Shown here: positions 40,084 through 49,966 of the stretch, piece after piece
Layout: every line of letters begins with the position of its first letter
How positions within the stretch are numbered: position 1 is the first letter of the stretch
Source: Flavobacteriales bacterium
Lineage (GTDB): Bacteria > Bacteroidota > Bacteroidia > UBA10329
DNA: 64,000 nt
Reading direction: 5' to 3'
Assembly (NCBI GenBank): GCA_016124845.1
Contig: WGMW01000008.1
Span: 62,001-126,000 of the forward strand
Translations under genes and position numbers: made by a program
Notes under the pieces: model-generated
Database searches by the model: none
Told to the model about the DNA's origin: nothing
The model's input: only the letters and a program-made list of their open reading frames with translations

Positions 40084-42486
40084 TCAGAACGGATAACCGA
40101 TACCCAGATTCAGGTTCACATCCGACCATTTGAAGTACTTGATGGCCCAACGGTCGTTCACAGGGCGGCCAGGATCATGGAACGGGGTGGCCGCATCCAA
40201 ACGGATGATGAAGAAGCTGAAGTCCAAGCGCAGACCGACACCCGCGCCAAGCGCCAATTCCTTGTAAAAATCCTTGAATTGAAAGAGACCGCCAGGACGG
40301 TCCTCGTCCTTCTTGATGAGCCAAACGTTGCCCGCATCGGCAAAGAGAGCACCTTTGAACCAACGGTAAATATCAAAACGATATTCCAAGTTCAATTCGA
40401 GCTTGATGTCTCCGAACTGATCCTGAAGGTTCAACGAATCGGGTAGCGCACCTGGACCGAGCGAACGGGCAGACCAAGCACGGATGCCGTTGGCACCACC
40501 ACCAAAGAAGGCGCTTTCAAAAGGTAACGCTCCGAGGTTCTGTAATGGAAGTCCCAACCCTTGATCGACCCTGAAAACCATCTGACTGAAATTGCTCACC
40601 TGCCAATATTTACGGTAATCGACCTCATACTTGAGATACTGCGCAAACGGCACGTTGAAAATTCGGTAGCTGTTATTCGTGTCGGTTTTTGCCTGAACGG
40701 CCGCAAATGCACCTCGCAATATGTTTCCCGAACTCTCCAGTTTCAGTCTGAAATAGCTGAAGTTGCCCTTCTTGTTCACCTGCTGATTGGAGAACGTATA
40801 CGTGTAATTGGTGGTTGTGGTAAGGTGAGAACTGAACGTATTGAGCAGCAGCTTATCCTTGAGGCTATGCAATCGTGTGACGAATGCGTCCGCCTCATTC
40901 GAGATCTTCACAAAGTTGACCTCAATGGGGTTCAATGTGTGATTGGCGAACTGATTCTGCCGCCATTGGTAACCGAACTTGGCGTTGAAGATGGAACGGG
41001 TGTAGTCAGGTCGCTGCTGGAAGTTGTAACCTACGGAAATCAGCGATTTTGGATCGCCATATCGGATAATACGCGTGGGCTTGAACGGCACCAGCATCTT
41101 TGGAAAAATAAGGCTGATCTCAGGTTTCACCTCGATGGTGTTGAAAGGAAGCACACGATTGATGTTGTTGGTCTGGATATTACTTCCCACCACCTGCGTT
41201 TCCAAACCTCCCGATAGTTTGAACTGCAGGATCTCCGCTCCACGGAACACATTCTTGTTACTGTAAATAAATGAACCAGAAACACCGAGATTTCCTTCCG
41301 TGTTGGTTCCTTGCAACGAGATGGAATAACCCTGTCGCAAGCTTGGCGTCAGATTAATATGAACGTCCAGCACATGGCTGCCATCATCCTCAATATCATC
41401 GGTGTAGAGAATATTGATGAATTTGAAGGCACGCAGACTTGAAAGATAGCTGTAGGTCAGTTCTCCCCGCTTCACGCGATACAGGTCACCTGTTTTAAAG
41501 AAGATCTTGTCCAACAGCATTTCGGGGCGATGCTTGAATTTTCCCCTGTAAATGAAATGCACACCATTGTAAATGAGCGTGTCATAATCGATGCTGCGCG
41601 AAAGTTTCTGATCAAAATCCGTATTCACATAAATATCGCGGATGGTGTACGTATGGTGTCCTTTCGTCTTCTCCCTCGTTGTGTCTGAAACCACCGGATC
41701 GGCAATATCCAACTCCACATCCACCTGATGATCGCCTACGGCAGAATCGACCCTGAAACGCACGTATTCATCCGAGAACGCGTAGTAACCGTTGCTCTTG
41801 AGATTCCGCTCAATCCGATCCCGCTCTTCCTGAAACTTGTCCACATCATAGGTCATTCCCGAACGTAGCACGCGTTCGCGGCCACGGGTCGGACGGGAAA
41901 GTCGCGCCAATCTTGGATCCGTGATGTTGTATTTGATGTCGCGCAGCTTGTAAACTGGGCCACTTTTGATCGTGTAATACACTTTGGCCATTTTCCGCTT
42001 ATCGTTGAAGATGGTCGTGTCCGTTACCTGCGCTCGGAAATGACCTTTTCCACGAAGAAAGATCTCCAACTGCTCGGAAGATTTCACAACCGAAAGATGG
42101 TCATAGATCACAGGCTCCTCGCCTACTTCTTCCAGCCATTCCCAAAAAGACCTGCGTCTGTCTTTCGGTTCCTTTCCCTTTTTCCTGCGCCTCTCGTTCC
42201 GCTTTTCGTTCTTCTCTTCGAGGATGGCCACGCGTTCATTCAACTTCTTCTGATTCACGAGGTTGTAAACCTGCAAGTGGAAGCGGTAAAAACGGAAGAT
42301 CTTTCTGTTAGGCTTCTGGCGCAGAAACCCTTCCAGATCGCTTTTATCCACGGACTTACTGTCGTTGTGAATGACATTCTTCACCAAGAGATACTCGCCA
42401 TCGGCCAACTTTCGGGTAGGCGAACAGGAGGCTGCCATGACAGCGATGGCCAGAAATAAATACTGTAATTGGCTCTTGATGGTCAA
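40084..42486 (-). CDS. Omp85/BamA-TamA family outer-membrane lipoprotein
   Basis: I prefer the TTG start at 42486 because it places a normal lipoprotein signal (TIKSQLQYLFLAIAVMAASC, Cys near 22) at the N-terminus; an ATG at 42576 adds 30 unlike residues and would overlap the divergent gene. The ~800-residue protein has POTRA-like repeats in its first half (for example LRDIKYNITDP, DVDKFQEERDRIERNLKSNGYY, and the YRVKRGELTYSYLSSLRAF segment) and a C-terminal 16-strand barrel with Omp85 features: FFGGGANGIRAWSARSLGPG and a final NLNLGIGYPF. Such proteins insert or translocate proteins at the outer membrane. The lipobox plus Omp85 fold is a common Bacteroidota variant. Divergent from the SpoU gene. 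Confidence 0.87.
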   Translation of the reverse strand: MTIKSQLQYLFLAIAVMAASCSPTRKLADGEYLLVKNVIHNDSKSVDKSDLEGFLRQKPNRKIFRFYRFHLQVYNLVNQKKLNERVAILEEKNEKRNERRRKKGKEPKDRRRSFWEWLEEVGEEPVIYDHLSVVKSSEQLEIFLRGKGHFRAQVTDTTIFNDKRKMAKVYYTIKSGPVYKLRDIKYNITDPRLARLSRPTRGRERVLRSGMTYDVDKFQEERDRIERNLKSNGYYAFSDEYVRFRVDSAVGDHQVDVELDIADPVVSDTTREKTKGHHTYTIRDIYVNTDFDQKLSRSIDYDTLIYNGVHFIYRGKFKHRPEMLLDKIFFKTGDLYRVKRGELTYSYLSSLRAFKFINILYTDDIEDDGSHVLDVHINLTPSLRQGYSISLQGTNTEGNLGVSGSFIYSNKNVFRGAEILQFKLSGGLETQVVGSNIQTNNINRVLPFNTIEVKPEISLIFPKMLVPFKPTRIIRYGDPKSLISVGYNFQQRPDYTRSIFNAKFGYQWRQNQFANHTLNPIEVNFVKISNEADAFVTRLHSLKDKLLLNTFSSHLTTTTNYTYTFSNQQVNKKGNFSYFRLKLESSGNILRGAFAAVQAKTDTNNSYRIFNVPFAQYLKYEVDYRKYWQVSNFSQMVFRVDQGLGLPLQNLGALPFESAFFGGGANGIRAWSARSLGPGALPDSLNLQDQFGDIKLELNLEYRFDIYRWFKGALFADAGNVWLIKKDEDRPGGLFQFKDFYKELALGAGVGLRLDFSFFIIRLDAATPFHDPGRPVNDRWAIKYFKWSDVNLNLGIGYPF

Positions 42487-42560
42487 TATTATTTTGAATT
42501 TCTGACCTTTAGGCAAAGTTAGGATAGCTTCTTTACGAACCGCAAACATCACACCAGCCC

Positions 42561-43304
42561 TTGGCACTCTCTGCATCTGAAATCAAGCAAATTCGGGCTT
42601 TACAGCAGAAAAAATTCAGGAAAGAGACCAACCGATTTGTGGTTGAGGGCGTGAAAACCGTTGCCGAACTGCTGGCTTCCGAATTTGAAGTTGACGCGAT
42701 CTATACGACTGAACCTGATGTTTATTCGGAGAATGACCACCACGTCATTTCCATTTCTGCAAAGGAACTGGAACGCATTTCTGGATTGAAGTCTCCGAAC
42801 AAGGTTTTGGCTGTGGCCGAAATTCCACCTTCAAAACCAATGAACTGGGAGCAACCATTGATGGTGATGTTGGACAGTATTCGCGACCCTGGAAACTTGG
42901 GAACCACCATTCGCACCGCGCGGTGGTTCGGTGTAAACACCATTGTTTGTTCGGAAGATTGCGCGGATGTCTGGGACCGAAAAGTCGTACAGAGTACGAT
43001 GGGTGCACTCTTTCACGTTGAAGTTGTCTACACCGATCTTGAACATGCGATGACCGAAGCCCAACAGAACGGATTTGAGATTCTCGGAGCGGCCATGAAT
43101 GGAAATTCCATTTACGAGGTTGGGAAAATGGACAAAACTGCGCTTCTCATAGGAAGTGAATCACACGGAATCCGAAAAGAGCTCATGGAAAAGTGCAACC
43201 AACTGATCACGATTCCGAATAGGGAAGATCATCAGCGCGTGGAATCATTAAATGCGGCTGTGGCCACGTCCATCATTCTTTCGGAGCTGACGCGAAAAGC
43301 ATGA
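42561..43304 (+). CDS. SpoU/TrmH family RNA methyltransferase
   Basis: This 247-residue protein has an N-terminal substrate-binding domain (KKFRKETNRFVVEGVKTVAELL) and the knotted SPOUT fold with its three motifs: DSIRDPGNLGTTIRTARWFG (motif 1), LLIGSESHGI (motif 2) and ESLNAAVATSIILSE (motif 3). Such enzymes 2'-O-methylate ribose in rRNA or tRNA using SAM; RlmB- or TrmH-type activity cannot be separated here. The start is TTG at 42561, with no ATG nearby. Its stop overlaps the ruvC start (ATGA), so the two are coupled. Confidence 0.92.
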   Translation: MALSASEIKQIRALQQKKFRKETNRFVVEGVKTVAELLASEFEVDAIYTTEPDVYSENDHHVISISAKELERISGLKSPNKVLAVAEIPPSKPMNWEQPLMVMLDSIRDPGNLGTTIRTARWFGVNTIVCSEDCADVWDRKVVQSTMGALFHVEVVYTDLEHAMTEAQQNGFEILGAAMNGNSIYEVGKMDKTALLIGSESHGIRKELMEKCNQLITIPNREDHQRVESLNAAVATSIILSELTRKA

Positions 43305-43855
43305 AAACGGATAAGGTCATATTGGGAATCGACCCTGGAACAGTCGTGATGGGCTATGGTCTCGTTCATATTCAGGGCAATGAAATGAAAGTGCTGAGCA
43401 TGGGCGTCATCAAACTCGACAAGTTCCAAGATCATCCGACCCGCTTGAAAAAAATCTTTGACCGAACGGTGGAGATCATCCGAGAATACAAACCAGACGA
43501 AATGGCCATCGAAGCTCCATTCTTCGGAAAGAATGTTCAGTCGATGCTGAAACTTGGGCGGGCGCAAGGAGTTGCTATCGCTGCAGCATTGTCACTCAAC
43601 ATTCCCATTTCTGAGTATTCTCCACGAAAGATAAAGCAATCGATAACGGGCAACGGAAATGCCAGCAAGGAGCAGGTAAGCGGCATGCTTCAGACCCTGC
43701 TCAACACCAAAATGGACGACTTTCCACTGGATGCTACGGACGGGCTGGCAGCAGCAATCTGCCACCATTTCAATTCGAAAGGGCGTTCTTCCAGTTCAAA
43801 AAGTTATTCGGGTTGGGCGGCCTTTCTGAAGGAAAACCCAGAGAGAAAGGGTTAG
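43301..43855 (+). CDS. ruvC: Crossover junction endodeoxyribonuclease RuvC
   Basis: This 184-residue protein matches RuvC: RNase H-like fold with catalytic D11 (LGIDPGTVVMGYG), E71 (MAIEAPFFGKN), D144 and D147 (LDATDGLAAAICH). It cuts Holliday junctions symmetrically as a dimer together with RuvAB. The SPRKIKQSITGNGNASKEQV segment is the usual conserved helix. It overlaps the SpoU gene (ATGA) and meets the HIT gene tail to tail with a four-base overlap of ends. Confidence 0.97.
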   Translation: MKTDKVILGIDPGTVVMGYGLVHIQGNEMKVLSMGVIKLDKFQDHPTRLKKIFDRTVEIIREYKPDEMAIEAPFFGKNVQSMLKLGRAQGVAIAAALSLNIPISEYSPRKIKQSITGNGNASKEQVSGMLQTLLNTKMDDFPLDATDGLAAAICHHFNSKGRSSSSKSYSGWAAFLKENPERKG

Positions 43856-44247
43856 TTAATGGCTGCTGCGATCTTGGAGGCCAATTCTGAGAATTCCTCT
43901 TGCGACAGTTGAAGTTTCGGCTTCGCGAAATTCATGTCATTCAAGGCGTTGATGGGAATGAGATGCACGTGCGCATGCGGAACTTCGAGACCTATGACGG
44001 TCACTCCCATTCGTTCGCACGGAACAACAGACTCAATGGCCAATGCAACTTTCTTCGCAAATGCCATCAACTCCAAATAGAGTTCATCTTCTACATCAAA
44101 CAGGTAATCCACTTCCTTTTTCGGAACAACCAACGTGTGTCCTTTTGCAAGCGGATTGATATCGAGAAACGCAAAGCAGGTTTCCGATTCGGCCACTTTG
44201 TAGCAGGGAATCTCACCATTGATGATGCGCGTGAAGATGCTGTCCAT
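43852..44247 (-). CDS. HIT family nucleotide-binding protein
   Basis: This 131-residue protein has the histidine-triad motif HAHVHLIP near residues 92-99 and the family opening SIFTRIINGEIPCYKV with FLDINPLAKGHTLVVPK. HIT proteins hydrolyse or transfer nucleotide phosphoramidates and similar compounds; most bacterial members act as purine nucleoside phosphoramidases. Its start overlaps the greA stop by one base, so both probably share a transcript. Substrate unknown. Confidence 0.95.
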   Translation of the reverse strand: MDSIFTRIINGEIPCYKVAESETCFAFLDINPLAKGHTLVVPKKEVDYLFDVEDELYLELMAFAKKVALAIESVVPCERMGVTVIGLEVPHAHVHLIPINALNDMNFAKPKLQLSQEEFSELASKIAAAIN

Positions 44248-44714
44248 TATCTACTGATCTCCAGAATCTCGAATTTTACCATTCCGTTTGGAATCTGAAT
44301 CTCAGCCACTTCATCCTTCTTCTTGCCCAACAGCCCTTTACCGATTGGCGATTCGACCGAGATCTTCTTGGCCTTCAGATCGGCCTCATTCTCTGGTACG
44401 ATCGTGTATTCCAATTCCATTCCGTTGGCCACGTTCTTCAGTTTTACTTTGCTCAGTATCAGAACCTTATCCGTATCCAATTTCGATTCATCAATGACAA
44501 CCGCGTCACCTAATGTCGCTTCCATCTTGGAGATCTTCAATTCCAAAAGTCCCTGTGCTTCCTTGGCTGCATCATATTCTGCATTCTCCGATAGGTCACC
44601 TTTATCCCGTGCTTCGGCTATCTGTTGCGAAATGGCTGGACGCTCCACTCTTTTCAGGTGATCCAGCTCCTTTTTCAATTTGTCAAGCCCCTCTTGTGTC
44701 AAATATGTACTCAT
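44247..44714 (-). CDS. greA: Transcription elongation factor GreA
   Basis: The 155-residue protein has the N-terminal coiled coil (LTQEGLDKLKKELDHLKRVE through DLSENAEYDAAKEAQ) carrying the acidic tip, and the C-terminal FKBP-like domain (IVPENEADLKAKKISVESPIG, GLLGKKKDEVAEI). It enters the RNA polymerase secondary channel and stimulates cleavage of backtracked RNA. It is followed directly by the HIT gene and preceded by the terminator of the PorV-like gene. Confidence 0.97.
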   Translation of the reverse strand: MSTYLTQEGLDKLKKELDHLKRVERPAISQQIAEARDKGDLSENAEYDAAKEAQGLLELKISKMEATLGDAVVIDESKLDTDKVLILSKVKLKNVANGMELEYTIVPENEADLKAKKISVESPIGKGLLGKKKDEVAEIQIPNGMVKFEILEISR

Positions 44715-44740
44715 GACCGCGTTTTTAATAGCTGTATATA

Positions 44741-44769
44741 AAACAAAAGAATCCCGAATGCTTCGGGAT
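44741..44769 (-). terminator. Intrinsic terminator of the PorV-like gene
   Basis: On the minus strand, ATCCCGAA-GCA-TTCGGGAT (complement of 44751-44769) is an 8-bp perfect stem followed by the T-rich TCTTTTGTTT. It lies about 28 bases downstream of the PorV-like stop and ends the TonB receptor operon. Confidence 0.85.
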
Positions 44770-44796
44770 CCTTTGTTCGAAGGTATGAAATTTTAC

Positions 44797-45882
44797 TTAG
44801 AGTGCGAGTCTGATGCCAATGGAATGAACACCAGAGAATGGATTGGTAAGGCGGTATGAATAATCGATACCGAGTTTGGTTTTCTTTTCCGTTCCTTTCT
44901 TTCCAATACCAACCTCTACCGTTGCACCAGCTGTTGGGCCGACCAAAGCAGAGGCTGCAATATCCTTTCCTCCACGACCGAACTGCGCTACATACCCGCC
45001 ACGGAGCATGAAAATCTCCTTAAATGAATACTCCAGACCAACACTTACTTGGTCTTTAGAAAAGCTGTTCGAAGTAAAATTGGCAGCGCCCGTCACTCGG
45101 TTCATCAACTTGCTATCTCTCCAATGATAGGTAACGCCAATGTTCAACGAAGATGGCATCTCATACTTTGCAGCACGATATTCCAGCGTCATCGTATTAT
45201 CGCTTCCTGGAAGACTCCCACGAAGCGAATGTCCATCACCGCTATACTTCATTGGCGGACCAACATTCTTGAGTGAGATACCGAACTGAAGATTGTCTTT
45301 GTTCTTTTCCTTGTCGCGATTACCAAGGGTTGTGGTGTAAGAAACACCTGCATCAAAGGCAACACCTGATGCATGAAGGTTTGCGATGTTCTCGTTGATG
45401 ATTCGAACAGTAATACCTCCATTGATACTATTTGAGAAGTTCTTGGCATACGAAACACCGATGTTCAAATAGTTGGGAGAAAAGGTACCGGCACCACCAT
45501 CAGGAAGATCGGTGGTTGTGATATCGATCTGACCAAAGCTCATGTTCATGATCCCGATACCAAGCACGCCAGCGTCTCCGACCTTTTGAGAAAGACCGAA
45601 CGCATTGATCATCGTTCCGGAACCGACCAACCATTGGGTATTGCTGAAAAGCACCTCCGTCTTGGTGGTAAACGCCATACCTGCCACGTTAAGGTATTGT
45701 GCTTCCAGCCCTCTAACAGCAGCGGTGTTTGCACTCGCGAAACCTGAACTCCTCGCCCAAGGGTTTATAAGCAGCTCGGTCGCACCTGCCTGACCAGCAC
45801 GGTCAGCATTCCCTGCAAAAACATGCAAGGAAACCAATCCTGAAAGCAGGGCGATGAAACTTGGTCTTAAAACTCTTCTCAT
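44797..45882 (-). CDS. PorV/PorQ family outer-membrane protein
   Basis: ATG 45882 gives 361 residues with a signal peptide ending near LVSLHVFAG. The mature part resembles PorV/PorQ (FadL-like) barrels: GATELLINPWARSSGFASANTA with the following VRGLEAQYLNVAGMAF opening, many amphipathic strands, and a terminal SGVHSIGIRLAL. PorV-family proteins act with T9SS, collecting cargo after its translocation. It is the last gene of the TonB receptor / T9SS cargo / PorV-like operon, ending at a strong terminator. A link between this particular copy and T9SS is supported by its neighbour but not proven. Confidence 0.85.
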   Translation of the reverse strand: MRRVLRPSFIALLSGLVSLHVFAGNADRAGQAGATELLINPWARSSGFASANTAAVRGLEAQYLNVAGMAFTTKTEVLFSNTQWLVGSGTMINAFGLSQKVGDAGVLGIGIMNMSFGQIDITTTDLPDGGAGTFSPNYLNIGVSYAKNFSNSINGGITVRIINENIANLHASGVAFDAGVSYTTTLGNRDKEKNKDNLQFGISLKNVGPPMKYSGDGHSLRGSLPGSDNTMTLEYRAAKYEMPSSLNIGVTYHWRDSKLMNRVTGAANFTSNSFSKDQVSVGLEYSFKEIFMLRGGYVAQFGRGGKDIAASALVGPTAGATVEVGIGKKGTEKKTKLGIDYSYRLTNPFSGVHSIGIRLAL

Positions 45883-45915
45883 ATCTCTTTTCTTCAATAG
45901 GATCAATGACAATTT

Positions 45916-48900
45916 TTAGAATGCGTTGAGGTCCAATTGTCTGATAGAACCGAACCAACGGATAACCTTCTCGCCTATGCCAGGGGCATCGATGTGAATC
46001 AGGTAGACACCGCTCGCAACTGGAATACGCTTATGGTTGTTCAAGTCCCAATCAAGCGAAGTGATAGGAGAATCTTTCTTGAACTGACGCACAAGTATTC
46101 CGTTTACCGTATAAATGCTTACCGTACACGTTTTAGGCAGATTCACGATCTTGACAATGTTCTGCAATTGTGACTGCTCGTAATCTGAGTGAGCATAATA
46201 CGGGTTCGGAACTGCACGAATAAGATCCAGCGCACTTTTCGCAGTTGGGTTATCGTCCACAACCGTAGCAAAATCTGCGGTGGAGAATGTATACATCGGC
46301 AAATTGTCATTCTCTGGTTGCGCCACAGACCACCCGGGAGAGAAATTCTGACGATAAGGCTTCGTAACCCTTATCTCTATGTTCACCACATTCTCAAACA
46401 ATGTTGAATTCTGAGCCAACAGCGGCATGCCAACCCACATGGCATCTTTGAACACCCTTCGTTTTGCTGGGTCGCCAGGATTGTAGTCATTCTCGGACAG
46501 TTTTCCGAAAATGTATGCTCCTTCATCGTATGCCGGGACATCATCAGTAGGGCTGTCTCCATTATGTCCGAAAACATAGATGTAATGTCCTCCACCGAAG
46601 ATCGGATTCACGAACGGATTGGCCAGATCGGGATCGAAGTTCCCATCGAACAATTGATCTGTTGGATTCCAAAGCATGTCTGCCCCATTGTTCTGCTGAA
46701 GCCATGAGTCTTCACTGAAGGCCATGTTCAAGCGTTCTCCAGTTTCCACATTGATCGCAAATCCTGGGAACCATCCCATACCCTTGGTGCCCGAACCATC
46801 AGGTTTTCCATCCTTGTCTACCGATGGGCTCATACGCAGATTGAAACGCTTGGCATCACCAATTGTCGGAACAAAGTCGTCTCCGATCTCCAATACCGGG
46901 CAGCGCGTCCACTTAGATTTATCTGACGTGATCTCTATATCAACACTTGCCAAGTTCTCCAACTTGTTCAACGACTTGAATTTGCTCCAAGTTGGCGACA
47001 TGACACTATCAGCGTGACTGGCCAATTTCCAAGGTGCCCAAGTACCGTTGAGGACTTTCTCATATACCTGATTCTTGTCTCCCAGGTAATCGGTTCCAGA
47101 AACACTTCCGCTTCGAATCCAGTTCAGCGGGCTTGTTCCATCCACATCCGAAATTCCTGTGAGCCAGAAATTGGTTCCCGAATAAGATATTCTACCGGCA
47201 ATCAGTCCATTTCCTGCATCTTCATTTCCGGGATCGATACTCTGCTCAAGGAACACAGAAAGTCCCCATTCTGGAATCAATTGCTCATTTCCATTGGACA
47301 TGCCGACAGGTTTGTCCGCATAGACAATGGTCGAATTTCCAATTTGCGGACAATCATCTCCTACACATTCCAAAGACCAATAAGCATCCGACAAGTCATC
47401 TGTTCCGGTCGTATCAAGCATCTTGAACACAAAGTCTGCATTAGGCAGATTCTTCGGATCGATGACCTTGATGTCAACCGGCCCCTGTCCGGACTCATAG
47501 GTTATCTGCTGAACTCGACCTTCAGAACTCTCGACAATGTCAAGTACGCTTTCTCTAATGAGAGACACGTCTCGTCCTCCATTTCCTTGTCCTTCGACAC
47601 GGGTTAGCCTTGGTCCATCGCCATACTGTGCAGAAAGTACCATACCATTTTCCTCTGGCTCTGTCTTGTGTGGAATACCAACTGCAGCCTCAATGGCACT
47701 ACCATACGCATTCTTTCTACCCGCCAAGTATGGTTTTTTCTGTCCATCGATCTGAAGCGGATTGTTCTGATCGTAAGGCTTATAGTTATTGTAAGAATAA
47801 GCCACGGCCATGTAGTAGTACTTCTTGTGATTGATCAGCTGACGGTCTCCCGTTGCAAACTGGTCTTGTGTGATATTAAACGAATGTTGAATCCCTGCAT
47901 TTGCCCCATTCACCATTTCAACAGGAATACTTGCATTCAGCTCATCTGAGAATGTGAAATTCACCAGCTGCGCAATTGGCGCACCATTCAATTGTGACTC
48001 GTAGTTTTCAATATCGCATTGTGCGACCAACCTCGCAACATCTGGATTTGTCAACTCAGAAGAGGAAACGCTTGCATCCTTCAATTGGAAGATCTGATAT
48101 CCTTCGAAGTGGTAAACGTTCAATCCCGAATCCGCCCAAACTGGTGGAATGAACGGATCGACCTGGGCATAGTCCTCGTTGGCATTATTGGAAGCTGCAG
48201 GATTAGTGAGGGTAAGCACCAATTCACGGTCAAGCTCTACAATTCCTAACTCAGGTGCATCAGGACCATCTATAAGCACAAAACAGTTGTCAAAAAGCGA
48301 CTGTGCCTTATCGTCTACTACACGTAACTTTTCTACCGATTGGAAGGGGTCGCTTGCATTGGAGGCACGTGCCCAAACAACGCCTACGGTAATATTATTT
48401 GAGGCACCAGGTTCCAAAGTAAACGGACCTGCCGATTGCATAAAACGTCTGTCATAGGGAACATTGCCTGCGGTCTGCTCGGTCCAAATAGGTTGAGGCG
48501 CACCTCCGGTTCCCCAACCACATGGATCTGAATCGCCAGGGAACATATAACCTGCCAATACCCCTACATCACAACCACCGGAGGGGTGACCAGTCATTCC
48601 ATAACACATCGGAGCTCCGTCTTTCCAGATACCACGCATGTAATTATAATGGTCAGCAGCAGTCCGTGGATCTTGCTGAGCCGGGTTGCCCTGTCCTGAA
48701 TTATTATGGTAGATAAACCGTCTCATACCATAGCGTTCGTTATCTACATAACCATCGCCATAACCTACACCAATTCCGCCATAAACGATTCCGCCTTCAC
48801 TGATGGCCTGATTCACTTCGCAATTGTTGTACAGCGGGTTATCCAAACCATCACGGTCCTGATAAGGTCCTTGAAAGAAATCCACACCAACCGCAGGTGG

Positions 48901-49950
48901 GTTAGCACCGTACTGCTGTGGGCCACCGGTACCATCAACGGCATAACCATTGTAACAGTAGCCAAGACCACGCTGCACATCGCATCCCACATAATCATCC
49001 TGAGCGAAGCCAAGGTCAGGATCCACCCACTGCGCAAAATAGGTATTGGTCAACGTAAAAGAACCGCGGTTGATCAGCTCATAGTTGTAAAAGGTCATGT
49101 CATTGATCTCATCATTTGTTGCAAAAGCAAACGCCTGACCTCGGATCTCCATGCCGATAGGATTTGCACCTGTCTCGGTATGAATGTTACCCTTATCATT
49201 GAACACCCACCAAAGCGTTTCATCACCGAATAGCTTCACTTGCGGGTCGATAAGACAGTTGAAATTGGTCGGATTCAGATCGTAGTACGGATAGTCACCT
49301 CCATCTTCCGGGTTGTAATTACCGCTTCCATCGGCATCGTAATATGGTGCCAAGTTGTAATCCTGCCCCAAGCTGAGATCTCCATGTGCTGGCCAATCAA
49401 GGATAGATTGCGGAATGATGTACCCTGCATAATCAGTAGCATCGCAATTCGGGTCATTGGTACACAGATACCATGCGACAAATGCATCAACCTCAGATCT
49501 GGTGATCTGGAAGAACTTATCGTATTTGGCACATGTCGCTGGATCCACATCGGCAGTTAGCGTGTTCAGCGGGCCTGGCCAAAAATCGAATCCGTCCTGA
49601 CGGAAACGCATGGCGGCCACTTTCAACTGACCGTTTACGTCAACTCCACCCATCCAAAGTGAACCTGCGTAAAGTGAGTGAACGCCTCCGCCTTTGGGAA
49701 CCTCGTAGCGGGCATTACCAATAAGGTCCCACCACATGTCTCCTCCTGTGTGTATCATACACTTGACGTTATTCAGGTCCAGTGTTATTGATGATGCAGG
49801 TGGCGCACATTCAGCGGCAACTCCCTCCGAACCGGAGGTCTTGTTACTGGAATTCTCCAGTCCCTTTGTCTTTTCAGCAAACGTCATGCTGGTCGATCCC
49901 ACGACCAGTACCGCTGCCAATAAAATTCTTACTTGTGTTAACATGACCAT
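45916..49950 (-). CDS. Large secreted protein with T9SS type A sorting domain
   Basis: This 1344-residue protein has an N-terminal signal (MLTQVRILLAAVLVVGSTSMTFA) and a C-terminal Por_Secre_tail-like domain of about 85 residues: AVPNPYYAHS, IVNLPKTCTVSIYTVNGILVR, then PVASGVYLIHID and IRWFGSIRQ. The body is rich in Gly, Asn and Asp with no recognised enzymatic motif. It lies between the TonB receptor (upstream) and the PorV-like gene (downstream) with gaps of 16 and 33 bases. Proteins of this size and setting are common in Bacteroidota; function unknown. Export by Sec, then T9SS, then surface attachment is expected. Confidence 0.88.
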   Translation of the reverse strand: MVMLTQVRILLAAVLVVGSTSMTFAEKTKGLENSSNKTSGSEGVAAECAPPASSITLDLNNVKCMIHTGGDMWWDLIGNARYEVPKGGGVHSLYAGSLWMGGVDVNGQLKVAAMRFRQDGFDFWPGPLNTLTADVDPATCAKYDKFFQITRSEVDAFVAWYLCTNDPNCDATDYAGYIIPQSILDWPAHGDLSLGQDYNLAPYYDADGSGNYNPEDGGDYPYYDLNPTNFNCLIDPQVKLFGDETLWWVFNDKGNIHTETGANPIGMEIRGQAFAFATNDEINDMTFYNYELINRGSFTLTNTYFAQWVDPDLGFAQDDYVGCDVQRGLGYCYNGYAVDGTGGPQQYGANPPAVGVDFFQGPYQDRDGLDNPLYNNCEVNQAISEGGIVYGGIGVGYGDGYVDNERYGMRRFIYHNNSGQGNPAQQDPRTAADHYNYMRGIWKDGAPMCYGMTGHPSGGCDVGVLAGYMFPGDSDPCGWGTGGAPQPIWTEQTAGNVPYDRRFMQSAGPFTLEPGASNNITVGVVWARASNASDPFQSVEKLRVVDDKAQSLFDNCFVLIDGPDAPELGIVELDRELVLTLTNPAASNNANEDYAQVDPFIPPVWADSGLNVYHFEGYQIFQLKDASVSSSELTNPDVARLVAQCDIENYESQLNGAPIAQLVNFTFSDELNASIPVEMVNGANAGIQHSFNITQDQFATGDRQLINHKKYYYMAVAYSYNNYKPYDQNNPLQIDGQKKPYLAGRKNAYGSAIEAAVGIPHKTEPEENGMVLSAQYGDGPRLTRVEGQGNGGRDVSLIRESVLDIVESSEGRVQQITYESGQGPVDIKVIDPKNLPNADFVFKMLDTTGTDDLSDAYWSLECVGDDCPQIGNSTIVYADKPVGMSNGNEQLIPEWGLSVFLEQSIDPGNEDAGNGLIAGRISYSGTNFWLTGISDVDGTSPLNWIRSGSVSGTDYLGDKNQVYEKVLNGTWAPWKLASHADSVMSPTWSKFKSLNKLENLASVDIEITSDKSKWTRCPVLEIGDDFVPTIGDAKRFNLRMSPSVDKDGKPDGSGTKGMGWFPGFAINVETGERLNMAFSEDSWLQQNNGADMLWNPTDQLFDGNFDPDLANPFVNPIFGGGHYIYVFGHNGDSPTDDVPAYDEGAYIFGKLSENDYNPGDPAKRRVFKDAMWVGMPLLAQNSTLFENVVNIEIRVTKPYRQNFSPGWSVAQPENDNLPMYTFSTADFATVVDDNPTAKSALDLIRAVPNPYYAHSDYEQSQLQNIVKIVNLPKTCTVSIYTVNGILVRQFKKDSPITSLDWDLNNHKRIPVASGVYLIHIDAPGIGEKVIRWFGSIRQLDLNAF

Positions 49951-49966
49951 AATTTTTTTATCCGAA